This document shows, piece after piece, positions 28,476 through 37,534 of a DNA stretch of 64,000 nucleotides. The notes below the pieces were generated by a model. The model ran no database searches, had not been told where the DNA came from, and worked only from the letters and a program-made list of their open reading frames with translations. Location: contig NZ_FNMZ01000001.1 of assembly GCF_900106695.1 (NCBI RefSeq), positions 1,116,001 through 1,180,000 of the forward strand, given 5' to 3'. The position numbers were made by a program, and so were the translations under genes. Position 1 is the first letter of the stretch, and every line of letters starts with the position of its first letter. The stretch is from Albimonas donghaensis (GTDB taxonomy: Bacteria; Pseudomonadota; Alphaproteobacteria; Rhodobacterales; Rhodobacteraceae).

Positions 28476-28530
28476 ACGGCGGTCCGGGCGGCGGCGCAGG
28501 CGCCGGTTCAGGCGTCGGGCCGGGCCGGGC

Positions 28531-29091
28531 TCAGAACATCCGGCCCAGCACCCCGTCCCGGTCCACCAGCCCGTGCTTGAGCGCCGCCGCGATATGGGCG
28601 ACGGCCAGGAACCCGATCAGCAGCCCCAGCGGCCCATGCACGCCGCCCAGCAGGAACTCCGAGACCGCGCGGTCGGGCGCCACCGGCAGCGCCGCGTCGA
28701 ACAGGCCCCAGACCGGGACCGGCGCCGGGTAGAGGCTGACCCCGATCCAGCCGACCACCGGCGTCGCGATCAGCAGCACGTAAAGCGCCGCATGCACGAG
28801 AGAGGAGACCAGCCTCTCCGCCGGGCTCAGCGGCCGCGCATAGGCGGGCGCCGCCCAGACCGCGCGCGCCGCCACCCGCAGAATCATCAGCGCCAGCACG
28901 GTGATCCCCAGCGACTTGTGCAGGTCGTAGATCAGGTTGAACCCGCCCTCGCCCAGCACCGCGTTCACCGCCTCGATCTTCCCGGCCTCGTAGCCCTCGA
29001 TCAGCAGGCCGATGGGGACCAGCAGCAGCACGCAGAGCGCGACGAGCCAGTGCAGCGCCTTGCGCGGAACGGGATAGCTGGCGGGCTTCAT
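28531..29091 (-). CDS. Cytochrome b561 (CybB family)
   Basis: A 186-residue inner-membrane di-heme b-type cytochrome with four hydrophobic helices. It starts with the family block YPVPRKALHWLVALCVLLL (heme-ligand His 14), has NLIYDLHKSLGITVLAL with a second ligand His, and LGGVHGPLGLLIGFLAVAHI with the later histidines. Such proteins pass electrons between the quinone pool and periplasmic acceptors such as superoxide. It is convergent with the methyltransferase, 55 bp apart. Confidence 0.9.
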   Translation of the reverse strand: MKPASYPVPRKALHWLVALCVLLLVPIGLLIEGYEAGKIEAVNAVLGEGGFNLIYDLHKSLGITVLALMILRVAARAVWAAPAYARPLSPAERLVSSLVHAALYVLLIATPVVGWIGVSLYPAPVPVWGLFDAALPVAPDRAVSEFLLGGVHGPLGLLIGFLAVAHIAAALKHGLVDRDGVLGRMF

Positions 29092-29281
29092 GGGCGAGGG
29101 TCCCTCTGCTGGCCGCGCGGCGCGGCGCGGGTCTGGCGCGGCCGCGAACCGGCGCGGCCGCCCCGACCATCGCGCCTTCCGCGCCGCGGGTCAAAAGCCG
29201 CGTGACGCGCGGCGGCATGGGGGTATGCGCCCGGCGCGGGCCGCGGGGTTCGCCGGTCCGCGGAAAACGCGCCAGCGCGCC

Positions 29282-29980
29282 TCAGTCCCGCTGCCAGGAC
29301 CTGCGCAGATCGCAGGTGAACAGCACGTCCCCGTCCTCGAACGCATGGACCCGCGTGACCGGGCGCAACGCCTCGTCGAGACTGTCGACGGGGGCGAGCC
29401 GGAACCCCTCCTTCCCCGATCCGAGGATCATCGGCGCGACCAGCACATGCAGCAGGTCCACCGCGCCGGCGTCCAGAAAACGCGCCAGCGTGTCGGCCCC
29501 GCCCTCCACCAGGATCCGCCGCAGGCCAAGCGCATGCAGCGCCGCCACGATGGCGTCGGGGGCGAAGCCGCCCGCCTCCGGCTCCAGCGGAACGGCGATG
29601 GCCGGGGGCGGCGGGGTCAGGTCGGGACGGGTGATCACATAGACCGGCGCGGCGCCGTCGCTCAGCCCGCCCCAGTCGGCGGGCAGCCGCCCGTTGGGGT
29701 CGATCACCACCCGGGCCGGATGCTTGCCGTCGACCCGGCGCACGGTCAGCCGCGGATCGTCCGCCACCACGGTCGACACCCCCACCAGCACCGCGTCCAC
29801 ATGCGCGCGCAGTCGATGCAGGTGGTCCAGCGCCTGGTAGCCGTTGATGTATTTGGAGGCCCCGGTGACGGTGGCGATCCGCCCGTCCAGCGTCTGGCCG
29901 AGCTGGGCCACGACGACGGAGCGGGTCTCGCCCGCTTCGGGCATCAGGGGAAGAAGAGCTTCGGCGGGGGCGTAGTTCAT
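29282..29980 (-). CDS. RibD C-terminal-domain / dihydrofolate-reductase-like reductase
   Basis: A 232-residue protein made only of the RibD reductase domain, without the deaminase half. Family features are VVAQLGQTLDGRIATVTGAS at the N terminus, VDAVLVGVSTVVADDPRLTV, and NADPH-site VEGGADTLARFLDAGAVDLL near residues 160-180. Stand-alone members reduce riboflavin or pterin precursors. Its location 0.8 kb from the PTPS-like operon, though on the other strand, is why it is considered with that group. Start at 29980 fits the family. Confidence 0.87.
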   Translation of the reverse strand: MNYAPAEALLPLMPEAGETRSVVVAQLGQTLDGRIATVTGASKYINGYQALDHLHRLRAHVDAVLVGVSTVVADDPRLTVRRVDGKHPARVVIDPNGRLPADWGGLSDGAAPVYVITRPDLTPPPPAIAVPLEPEAGGFAPDAIVAALHALGLRRILVEGGADTLARFLDAGAVDLLHVLVAPMILGSGKEGFRLAPVDSLDEALRPVTRVHAFEDGDVLFTCDLRRSWQRD

Positions 29981-30278
29981 CTCGGTCCGTTACCTCGGCG
30001 GAAAGGGCGGAAGGAAGACGGCGCGGGGCCGGCGAAGGCGGGGTCGGCGTGATCGGGGTCGGCGTGACGGGTTTCGGCGGCGTCGTCGCCGGCTGAGCAG
30101 GAAACTGGCGCGCGGCGCGGCGATGTCCATGAGCGCGCGCGATCCGCCCTGCGGATCACGGCCCCCGGCCCCGACTTTTCCGCACCGTGGACGCGGCGTG
30201 GGGCGCGGGGCAAGGCGCGGGGCGGGGCGCATCCCCCGCCACGGCCCCCGGATCGGGTCGCATTCGGCACGCCCGGCC

Positions 30279-31886
30279 TCACTCGGCCGGCTGCGGCGCG
30301 GAACGGCGCGCCGCCCCGCGCCGCGGCGCGGCCTCCGCCGGCGCTGGCGCCGGGGTCGGGGCGGGGGCCGGCGCCGGGCGCCGCCAGGGCTGCGACTTGA
30401 ACCAGCCCACCGCATAGGCCACCGCGATCAGCGCCGCGAACCCCGCGAGGTTGAACAGCCCCGTCGCCCACAGCCCCCGCCCGGTCAGGTCCAGACCCCA
30501 GCCGATGACCTGCGCGAGGAACATCGAGCTGAGGAACACCGCCAGCGACTGCGTGCCGACCTTGCGCACCACCGGCACGAAGCCGGCCCAGCCCGGCCCC
30601 GCGATCCAGGCCCGCGCCCCGGCCCCGATCGCCGTCCAGACCAGCGGCGCCAGCGCGCAGAGATGCAGGACCATCACCAGGCTCTGCCGCTCCCACGGGA
30701 CGAACAGGTCGACGCCGAGGACCGACCGCGCGCCCTCGCCCAGCACGCCGGTCAGCCAGGCGTCGAGCGCCGGGGCCAGGGCGCGGATCTCGTCCACCCA
30801 GGCCCAGGGCGCGGTGATCAGCGCGACGCCGGCGCAGATCGCCAGCGCGGCGCCCGAGGCGGCCGCCGGCAGGCGCAGCGGCTGCGTCAGCCGCGCCCCG
30901 CCCGGCCCCGCGAGCGACCAGAACACATAGGCCAGCGCCAGGAAATGCAGCCAGCGGAACAGCCCCAGCTCGGTCTTGCGCCACAGGACCTGCGTGGCCT
31001 CGCGCCCGGCCGCGATCGCGTCCTGAAGCCACCAGCCGTCGGGCAGCCACAGCCCGTCATGGATGCGGAACCACGCGAAGGGGACCGAGATCAGCAGCAC
31101 CGCCACCGCCGCCCGAAACAGCGCGCGCGAAACCGGCGGCGCCGGGACCCAGCCCATGCCGAAGGCGAAGCCGGTGAAGAACACCAGCTGCCAGCCGAAG
31201 GGGTTGAAGAACCACGGGATCTCCGTCGCCCAGGGGCGCGAGGGCAGGTCCAGCAGGTTGAACTGCGCCGCCAGCCAGATCGCCGCCACCAGCCCCAGCG
31301 CGCCGCCCCGGCCGGCCAGCCGATACGCCCCCATGACCAGCGGAACCATGGCCAGGATCACCAGATACATGGGCAGGATGTCGAAGAAATTCGGAACCCA
31401 GCGCAGGCTCAGCAACCCCAGCAGCGCCGGCCCGGTATCCTCGAACAGCGGGACCACCGGCACGCGCGCGATATAGAGCTTGTCCGGCGCCCCCCAGCCG
31501 CTCGCGTCGATGGCGTAAAGCAGGGCGCAGACCGCGAGCACCAGCCCCACATGCGCCCAGTAGACCTGCCAGACCCGATGCGCGATGCGCGCGGTTCCCA
31601 TCGGCCAGCCATGGTCCCGGAACGCCGCCCCGAAGGCCAGCGAGGACGCGAGGCCCGAGCAGAACACGAAGATCTCGGTGGCGTCGGAAAACCCGAAGCG
31701 CGCCGGGATCCAAAGCGCCCAGCTGTCCAGCGGCACATGCGCGAGCAGGATGATGAACATCGCCAGCCCGCGGAAGAAATCCAGCCGCATGTCGCGGGGC
31801 TTCTTCGCGGGGGGCGCGGGGGCCGCGGGCGAGGACCCAGACAAGGACGGGGGCGCCGCGGGCGCGTTTCGGGATGGGTGCGTCAT
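30279..31886 (-). CDS. opgC: OpgC-type acyltransferase (osmoregulated periplasmic glucan modification)
   Basis: A 535-residue inner-membrane protein of the OpgC/acyltransferase-3 group, which adds succinyl groups to periplasmic glucans. It begins with a Pro/Ala linker, then the signature RLDFFRGLAMFIILLAHVP, followed by about ten membrane segments, including LYAIDASGWGAPD and FNPFGWQLVFFTGFAFGMGW. The C-terminal 50 residues are a cytoplasmic Pro/Ala/Arg tail. The start MTHPS at 31886 is preferred over one 63 bp upstream, though both precede only linker sequence. The partner opgH is 5.5 kb away. Confidence 0.88.
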   Translation of the reverse strand: MTHPSRNAPAAPPSLSGSSPAAPAPPAKKPRDMRLDFFRGLAMFIILLAHVPLDSWALWIPARFGFSDATEIFVFCSGLASSLAFGAAFRDHGWPMGTARIAHRVWQVYWAHVGLVLAVCALLYAIDASGWGAPDKLYIARVPVVPLFEDTGPALLGLLSLRWVPNFFDILPMYLVILAMVPLVMGAYRLAGRGGALGLVAAIWLAAQFNLLDLPSRPWATEIPWFFNPFGWQLVFFTGFAFGMGWVPAPPVSRALFRAAVAVLLISVPFAWFRIHDGLWLPDGWWLQDAIAAGREATQVLWRKTELGLFRWLHFLALAYVFWSLAGPGGARLTQPLRLPAAASGAALAICAGVALITAPWAWVDEIRALAPALDAWLTGVLGEGARSVLGVDLFVPWERQSLVMVLHLCALAPLVWTAIGAGARAWIAGPGWAGFVPVVRKVGTQSLAVFLSSMFLAQVIGWGLDLTGRGLWATGLFNLAGFAALIAVAYAVGWFKSQPWRRPAPAPAPTPAPAPAEAAPRRGAARRSAPQPAE

Positions 31887-31996
31887 CGTCTCGGGCGGTC
31901 TCCCCTCGGTCGTCCCGTCGGACGACCCGCTTGTTCTCGGCGGCGCCATCCATGCGCCGAGCGCATGGATTCGGCGAAATCAATCCACTCAGCGCA

Positions 31997-33373
31997 TCAT
32001 TCGGCGGCCGTGGCCATGGCCCGCATCTCGGCCCGGCGCGTCTCCAGCGCCGCGCGGCGGCGGGCGCCGTAGCCGTCCTCTCCGCCCCGGCGCGCCGCGC
32101 GATCATCCAGCATCGCGCCGGCGCCGTCCACGTCTCCCGCGCGCAGGGCGGCCTCGATGGCGATACGCTCGATCACGTCGCGCTGGGCGTGGGAGCCGCC
32201 GATCCGCCAGAGCTGCGGCAGCCCGGCGCGCAGCGCCCGCGCGGCCTCCGCCCACCGCCCGGCCCGGAAGGCGTTGAGCCCCCGCGCGGCGGCGAGCCCG
32301 GCCAGCGCGCAGACCTCGTGCTGGTCGTGGTCGAGCCCCTGGGCGTCGCGGGCGATGCGCGCGGTGATCGCGGCGGCCTCCGCGGCGCGGCCCGAGCGGT
32401 TGAGCGCCATCAGGTAGTGCAGGTCGGCGAAGACCAGGCAGCCGTCCTCGACCCGCGCGGCGGCGAGCGCGCCGAGTTCCTCCCAGCGCCCGCCGACCGC
32501 GACGCCCTCCAGCTCCAGCCGCATCAGCAGCGAGGCGGCGTTGGCGATGTCGCGATAGTCGTCGGAGGGCGTGGCGCGGATGCGGGCGTCGTAGAGGCGC
32601 AGCGCCGCCATCGGCCGGCCGCCGTCGATATGGAACAGCGCCAGGTGCCACCACACGTGCAGGCCGAAATTGTTGCAATGCGCCCAGCGGGATGACTGGC
32701 CGGCGAGCAGCCGCACCCCGTCGCCCGCGCGCCCGGTCATGTCCATCACATGCGCCACCGCATGCAGCCCCCAGGCGTCATCGGGGGCGAGGTCGAGCCC
32801 GGCCCGCCCGGCGGTCTCGGCGGCGGCGTAGTCCCCGGTCTCCTCCCGCGCGAAGGCGGCCTGGCCGAGCACGAAGCCGTGCAGCGCATGATCGGGGCCG
32901 AGGCCGGAGGCGGGGGCGAGCGCGGCCTCCGCCTCGCGCCGCATGGCGGGCGCGTCGCCGAGGATGAAGAGGATCGCCTGCGCGAATTTCGCGGCCATGG
33001 CGTCGCCGGGATGGGCGCGGGCGGTCCGGGCCATGATCGCCGCGGCGGCGGAGGGGCGGCCGGCGAGGAACGCTTCCAGCGCCTCGACATAGCGCCGCTC
33101 GCGCATATTGGCCCCGCCCTGCGCGGCGGCGGCCCGGGCGGCGGCGAGATCGGCGGCGGCGGCGGGGATCAGCTCGGCGCGGGCAAGGAGCATCAGCATC
33201 AGCCCGCGGGCCGCGTGGCCCATGGCGAAGCCGGGGATACGGGCCAGCAGGTCGCCCAGCAGCTCCGGCGTGGCGGCGCCATGGGCGAGGAAGGCGCGGG
33301 TCGCCGCGTCCCAGGTCTCGGCGGACCGGGCGTCGGGGAGCGTCAGGGCGAGGCCGGCGGCGTCATGCGTCAT
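31997..33373 (-). CDS. TTC38-like tetratricopeptide repeat protein
   Basis: A 458-residue soluble protein almost entirely alpha-helical and Ala-rich. It follows the TTC38 pattern: early GFAMGHAARGLMLML, then RERRYVEALEAFLAGRP, DDAWGLHAVAHVMDMTGR near the middle, and the conserved NNFGLHVWWHLALFHIDGG. No signal peptide or membrane segment. TTC38-type proteins are found in eukaryotes and bacteria without a known biochemical role. It precedes opgC on the same strand with a 110-bp gap, so shared transcription is possible. Confidence 0.85.
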   Translation of the reverse strand: MTHDAAGLALTLPDARSAETWDAATRAFLAHGAATPELLGDLLARIPGFAMGHAARGLMLMLLARAELIPAAAADLAAARAAAAQGGANMRERRYVEALEAFLAGRPSAAAAIMARTARAHPGDAMAAKFAQAILFILGDAPAMRREAEAALAPASGLGPDHALHGFVLGQAAFAREETGDYAAAETAGRAGLDLAPDDAWGLHAVAHVMDMTGRAGDGVRLLAGQSSRWAHCNNFGLHVWWHLALFHIDGGRPMAALRLYDARIRATPSDDYRDIANAASLLMRLELEGVAVGGRWEELGALAAARVEDGCLVFADLHYLMALNRSGRAAEAAAITARIARDAQGLDHDQHEVCALAGLAAARGLNAFRAGRWAEAARALRAGLPQLWRIGGSHAQRDVIERIAIEAALRAGDVDGAGAMLDDRAARRGGEDGYGARRRAALETRRAEMRAMATAAE

Positions 33374-34502
33374 CGGAGGCTCCGGAGAGGGCGGCTGGCT
33401 TTGGGTCGGGGCGCCGAGGGGGCGCCTCGCTCCTACTGATGGATAGGCGGGATTTCGCCTCCGGGGACGGCTTGTTTCGCCGTTTCACCCAATGGTGAGA
33501 CTTCGGGAGGGAGAGGGGTGGCCGGCGCGAGCAGGACGTGAGGGCGCCGTGAGGTCGCTGTCAGGCCGCCGTCAGGCCGGGGCGCCGCGTCGACGGTCGC
33601 GCGGCTGGCCCGCGGGCGCCCGCGGCGCGCTGAGACGGAGTCGCGGGCGGCAAGGCAGCCTGGATCGGCGGCCGGGATCGCGGGGGGGCGGGCGAGTGCG
33701 ACGGGCGCGCGTCCCCGCGGGATGCCCCCCCCGCGAGGCGCCGGCCCCTGCGGCGAGGGCGCGGGAGGGAAACCCCGCGGGAATTTCGCATGACACCAGG
33801 GCTTCGCGGCCGCGCCGCCCGCGCATCTCCCGTCAGCCCCATCGCGACATCCGCCCGAGCGGGCCCGGCCCGCCGCCGCGCGCAGGGACGAGGCCGCGGG
33901 CGCCTGCGCAGGTCGGGCGCGCAGGCGCCACGGCCCTCGAAGGTCGCCGGGGTCGGCGCGGCGACGACGGGGGCGATGGCGGGACCGAACGCGGGCTGGA
34001 CCTCGCGTCGGACCTGCGCCGGACATTCGCGGTCCCCATCGTCGCCGACGACCGTCCCTGCAGAAAGGGCGGGAGCGCGATCGCGGGCGCATCCGGGCGA
34101 CCGCTATCGCGGGGTCCGAGCTTGCGACGTCAGCCCTTTCGGAGCCCGCCCTCGCCGAAGCGGCGGCGCCGCCCGCGGGCCTGCGCCACGCGCCGCGGGC
34201 GCGCCCGTGACGCTGGCGCGACCTGGACGCGGCGCCGCCCCCCGCGTGACGCGGGAGATGCGGGCGGGGCGGGCGGAGGCTGTGGGGCGGCGGACGCCTC
34301 CCCGCCCGTCACCAGCTGTTGAGCCGGCGTCAACGCGGGCGGGCTGGCGCGCGGCGCGATGGGGCCGCATGGTTTCAGGCGATCGCGCTTCGTTCCTTCC
34401 CAGGCTGTGAGCCAGACCGATGTTCCCGATGTCCCGCCTTTCCCTCCGCCTCGTTTCGCCCCGCCTCGTCTCCCTCCGCATCCTTCCGCGCCCGGCGCGT
34501 CG
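33374..34502. other. 1.1-kb stretch without a convincing gene
   Basis: The largest gap in the window. Near the TPR gene the composition is less extreme, and an inverted repeat gtttcacc-caat-ggtgagac (7 of 8 pairs, 33482-33501) may be an operator for it. From 33540 to 34320 only Arg/Pro/Ala-rich frames are seen on both strands, none with a ribosome site and family motif. The last 150 bp, in frame with the YeeE-type gene, allow a longer start (GTG 34407). Confidence 0.55.
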
Positions 34503-35759
34503 ATGACCCCCGGCGCAGCCGCGGAGCCCGCAGCCGACGGCGCGGCTGACGGCGCGGCCGCCTCCACCGGGCGGGCCGCCCAGCCCGGCGTGATCGTCGC
34601 GGCGCTGGTCCTGACCGCAGCGCTGCTGGGGACGGCGGTCCGGGCGGGGGGCCTCGGGATGACGGCGCCGGTCCTGCTGGGAGCCGCGGCGGGCTGGGCG
34701 CTGCATGGATCGGGGTTCGGCTTCGCCTCCGCCTGGCGGGCCCTGGCGCGGGACCGGCGGGGCGAGGGCGTGCGGGCCCAGATCCTGCTCATCGGCCTGA
34801 TCAGCGCCGTCGCCTTCCCCCTGATCGCCTGGGGCGAGGCGCTGGGGCTGCCGGCCCGCGGCGTGGTGCTGCCGATGGGGGTCGCCTCGGCCATCGGCGC
34901 GGCGATGTTCGGAGCCGGCATGCAGCTCGGCGGCGGCTGCGCGTCGGGGACGCTCTACACGGTGGGCGGGGGCTCGGCGAAGATGGGCGTGACGCTGGCG
35001 TTCTTCGTGGCGGGCTCGGTGCTCGCCACCGCGCATTGGGAGGTCTGGGCCGCCCTGCCCGCCACCCGCGCCGGCTGGTCGCTGGTCGGCGGCTTGGGGC
35101 CGTTGCCGGCGATCGCGGTCATGGGCGCGGCGCTGGCCGGGGCCTGGGCGCTGACCCGCGCGGTGGAGCGGGGCGGCGGCGCCCCCCGCCCGACGCCCCC
35201 CGAGACGCCGCCCGCCGCGCTCCCCGCCGCGCTCCCCGCCGCGCCCCCTTTCACCCGCCGCCTGCGATGGCGCCCCGTGACCGGCGCGCTGGCGCTGGCG
35301 GCGGTGGGGATCGGGTGTTTCGCGCTGCTCGGCCGCCCCTGGGGCGTGACCTGGGGCTTCGCCCTGTGGGGCGCGAAGGCGGCGCAGGGGCTGGGAATTC
35401 CGGCCGAGACATGGACCTACTGGCAGGGCTGGCGCGGCGCGGCGCTGGCGCGGCCGGCGCTGGCCGACGCGACCTCCGTGATGAATCTCGGCATCGTGGC
35501 GGGGGCGCTGTTCTCCGCCGGGCTGGCCGGGCGCTTCGCCCCGACCTGGCGCATCCCGCCCCGCGCGCTGGCCGGCGCCGCGGCGGGAGGGCTGCTGATG
35601 GGCTACGGCGCGCGGCTCGCCTACGGCTGCAATATCGGCGCGTTTCTCGGGGGACTGACCTCGGGTTCGCTGCACGGGCTGTGGTGGCTGGCCTGGGCCG
35701 TGGCGGGGACCTGGGCCGGGCTGCGCCTGCGCCGGGCGCTGAGGCTCGACCCCGCATGA
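34503..35759 (+). CDS. YeeE/YedE-family transporter (thiosulfate/sulfur-compound uptake type)
   Basis: A 418-residue inner-membrane protein with about ten hydrophobic helices in two repeats. Each repeat has the family cysteine motif: GGGCASGTLYTVGGGS (Cys about 146) and YGCNIGAFLGGLTSGS (Cys about 376). In TsuA-type members these cysteines relay thiosulfate through the pore. The substrate here is inferred to be a small sulfur compound. Residues 1-30 are a Pro/Ala leader; the start is uncertain (ATG 34503 or GTG 34407) because no strong ribosome site exists. A DUF302 gene follows by 28 bp. Confidence 0.85.
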   Translation: MTPGAAAEPAADGAADGAAASTGRAAQPGVIVAALVLTAALLGTAVRAGGLGMTAPVLLGAAAGWALHGSGFGFASAWRALARDRRGEGVRAQILLIGLISAVAFPLIAWGEALGLPARGVVLPMGVASAIGAAMFGAGMQLGGGCASGTLYTVGGGSAKMGVTLAFFVAGSVLATAHWEVWAALPATRAGWSLVGGLGPLPAIAVMGAALAGAWALTRAVERGGGAPRPTPPETPPAALPAALPAAPPFTRRLRWRPVTGALALAAVGIGCFALLGRPWGVTWGFALWGAKAAQGLGIPAETWTYWQGWRGAALARPALADATSVMNLGIVAGALFSAGLAGRFAPTWRIPPRALAGAAAGGLLMGYGARLAYGCNIGAFLGGLTSGSLHGLWWLAWAVAGTWAGLRLRRALRLDPA

Positions 35760-35787
35760 CGTCATCTCGACCGCAAGGAGCGATCCC

Positions 35788-36282
35788 ATGATCCATTTCG
35801 CACGACGCCTCGCCGGGTCCCTCGCCCTCCTGCTCATGATCGTCGCGGGCGGGGCCTCGGCGCAGGTTCCAGGCCCCCGCCCCGGCTGGCGGGTGATCGA
35901 GACCGCCCTGCCCTATGACGCGCTTCTGCCCCGCCTGCGCGAGGCGGTGCGCGCCGAGAACATGGGCCTGGTGACCGAAGCCGGCCCCACCGAGGCCGCC
36001 GCCGGCCGCGGCGTGACGATCCCGGGCAACCGGGTGGTCGGGGTGTTTCGCAACGACTACGCGGTGCGGGCGCTGGGGCTGTCGGTTGCGGCGATGATCG
36101 AGGCGCCGATCCGCTTCTACGTGACCGAGAACGGGACCGGGACCGGCGCGGCGCTGAGCTGGAAGACGCCGGGGGCCGTGTTCGCGCCCTATGCGGATGA
36201 GGGCGGGGCGGAGCTGGAGGCCTTGGCGGCGGAGCTCGACGCGGTGTTCGAGGCGATCGCGGCGCGCGCCACGGCGGAGTGA
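35788..36282 (+). CDS. Periplasmic DUF302 protein
   Basis: A 164-residue exported protein. The N terminus has a signal peptide (SLALLLMIVAGGASAQ, cut after ASA). The rest is a DUF302 fold: VIETALPYDALLPRLREAV, IPGNRVVGVFRNDYAVRAL and APIRFYVTENGTG. AAGGAG lies 8 nt before the ATG. DUF302 proteins occur next to sulfur-oxidation and YeeE/YedE genes; pairing with the transporter suggests a periplasmic helper, but no activity is known. Confidence 0.87.
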   Translation: MIHFARRLAGSLALLLMIVAGGASAQVPGPRPGWRVIETALPYDALLPRLREAVRAENMGLVTEAGPTEAAAGRGVTIPGNRVVGVFRNDYAVRALGLSVAAMIEAPIRFYVTENGTGTGAALSWKTPGAVFAPYADEGGAELEALAAELDAVFEAIAARATAE

Positions 36283-36340
36283 GACCGCGCCCGGCCCGCC
36301 TCGGCGCCCCGCCCCTGCGCCCCGCCTCTGAGCCCCGCGG

Positions 36341-37324
36341 TCAGGGAGCGGGGTCCGGGTGAGACGGGTGAGCGCGGCCGGCGAAGAGGCGTTCGGGGGA
36401 AAGGCCCGCGCCTTCGGCCGCGGCGCAGGCGGCGTCCCATGCGGCGGGCGGGACCAGCGCCGCGACGGACTGGCCGCGCGCCGCCCTTTGCGCGATCTCG
36501 GCGGCGGGCAGCGCCGAGACGGCCAGCCGCTCGGCGTCGCGGCGGGCCAGTTCCAGCGCCTCGGCCGGGGTCTCGGGCGGGTGGACCACGAGGTCGGCCT
36601 CCTGCATCCGGCGCACCGCGCGCAGGGGCAGCAGGTCCATGCCGGCCTCCGGCAAGGCGATCAGGGTCAGGCGGCCGTCTGCGGCCACCGCGGGGGCGGC
36701 GCCGGCGGCGATGGCGGCGCGCACTTCCGCCACCGCGCCCGCCAGGTCCCCGCCCGCGGCCCGCGCCCGCGGGCCGTCCATGATCCAGTTCCAGAAGCGC
36801 CGGGGATCGGGGGCGAGCGCGGTCTCGGCCATCACCGGGCGCAGCCGGGCCATCTCGGCGAGGAAGGCGCCGAGGCCGGGCTCCAGCCAGCCCTCCGCCA
36901 TGGTCTTCACGCGCTGGGCCATGACCGGGGCCACGCCCTCGGTCCCGATGGCGACCACCAGCGGGTCCCGGTCCACCAGCGCCGGCGTGATCGCCGAGCA
37001 CAGGCGCGGCTTGTCGACCACGTTGACCACCCCGCCCCGCGCCCGGATGCGGGCCGAGATCCACGCGTCCACCCCCACGCAGCCCGAGGCGCAGAAGGTC
37101 GCGACGGCGCGGTCCACCTCGGCCTCGTCGTAGACGCAGGCGACGTGGCGGATGCGGCCTTCGGCGGCCAGGGCGGCGAGTTCGTCGTCCAGCTCCGGCG
37201 CCATGACCGCGATGCGCGGGGCGACGCGCAGGATCAGCCGGACCTTCTGGGCCGCCTGCTCGCCGCCGCCGGCGATCAGGACGGGGCGGTCGCGCAGGTC
37301 CAGGAACATCGGGAAATAGCGCAT
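36341..37324 (-). CDS. cysG: Siroheme synthase CysG-like: precorrin-2 dehydrogenase/ferrochelatase domain with a short, degenerate C-terminal domain
   Basis: A 327-residue protein. Residues 1-210 form the NAD-dependent dehydrogenase/ferrochelatase unit: MRYFPMFLDLRDRPVLIAGGG, then VVNVVDKPRLCSAITPALVD (dimer loop) and the helical middle. From about residue 215 the sequence resembles only the first part of a uroporphyrinogen-III methyltransferase (RLTLIALPEAGMDLLPLRAV, RMQEADLVVHPP, ALELARRDAERLAVS), then ends. The methyltransferase active-site and SAM motifs are missing, so the methylation steps must come from another enzyme. GGAG precedes the ATG by 5 nt. Confidence 0.85.
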   Translation of the reverse strand: MRYFPMFLDLRDRPVLIAGGGEQAAQKVRLILRVAPRIAVMAPELDDELAALAAEGRIRHVACVYDEAEVDRAVATFCASGCVGVDAWISARIRARGGVVNVVDKPRLCSAITPALVDRDPLVVAIGTEGVAPVMAQRVKTMAEGWLEPGLGAFLAEMARLRPVMAETALAPDPRRFWNWIMDGPRARAAGGDLAGAVAEVRAAIAAGAAPAVAADGRLTLIALPEAGMDLLPLRAVRRMQEADLVVHPPETPAEALELARRDAERLAVSALPAAEIAQRAARGQSVAALVPPAAWDAACAAAEGAGLSPERLFAGRAHPSHPDPAP

Positions 37325-37534
37325 GGGGGCTCCGTGGCGGCTGGCTGCGTGAGATGCGGGGGCGGGGGCGGGGCGCAGGAGGTGGGGGGCGGAGAGGCGT
37401 CGCGCCTTCAATATGCGGCCCGGGGCGGCGCTGGCCAGCGGCGCGCCGACGCGGGCCCGGCCGCGAGGTCGCGTTGACCGGCTGTCGGACCGGCGGCTAG
37501 CCTGGTCCGAACCACGCTCAGCCCGGAACCCTGC

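Noticed and set aside
24947-29980. Queuosine/preQ0 biosynthesis cluster
   Set aside because: Apart from a QueD-like fold there is no queC, queE or folE-type gene, and the catalytic residues of QueD are missing.
33433-34410. Open frames of 190-280 codons in the 1.1-kb gap before the YeeE-type gene
   Set aside because: Composition is low-complexity on both strands, no frame has a convincing start, and none resembles a known protein.
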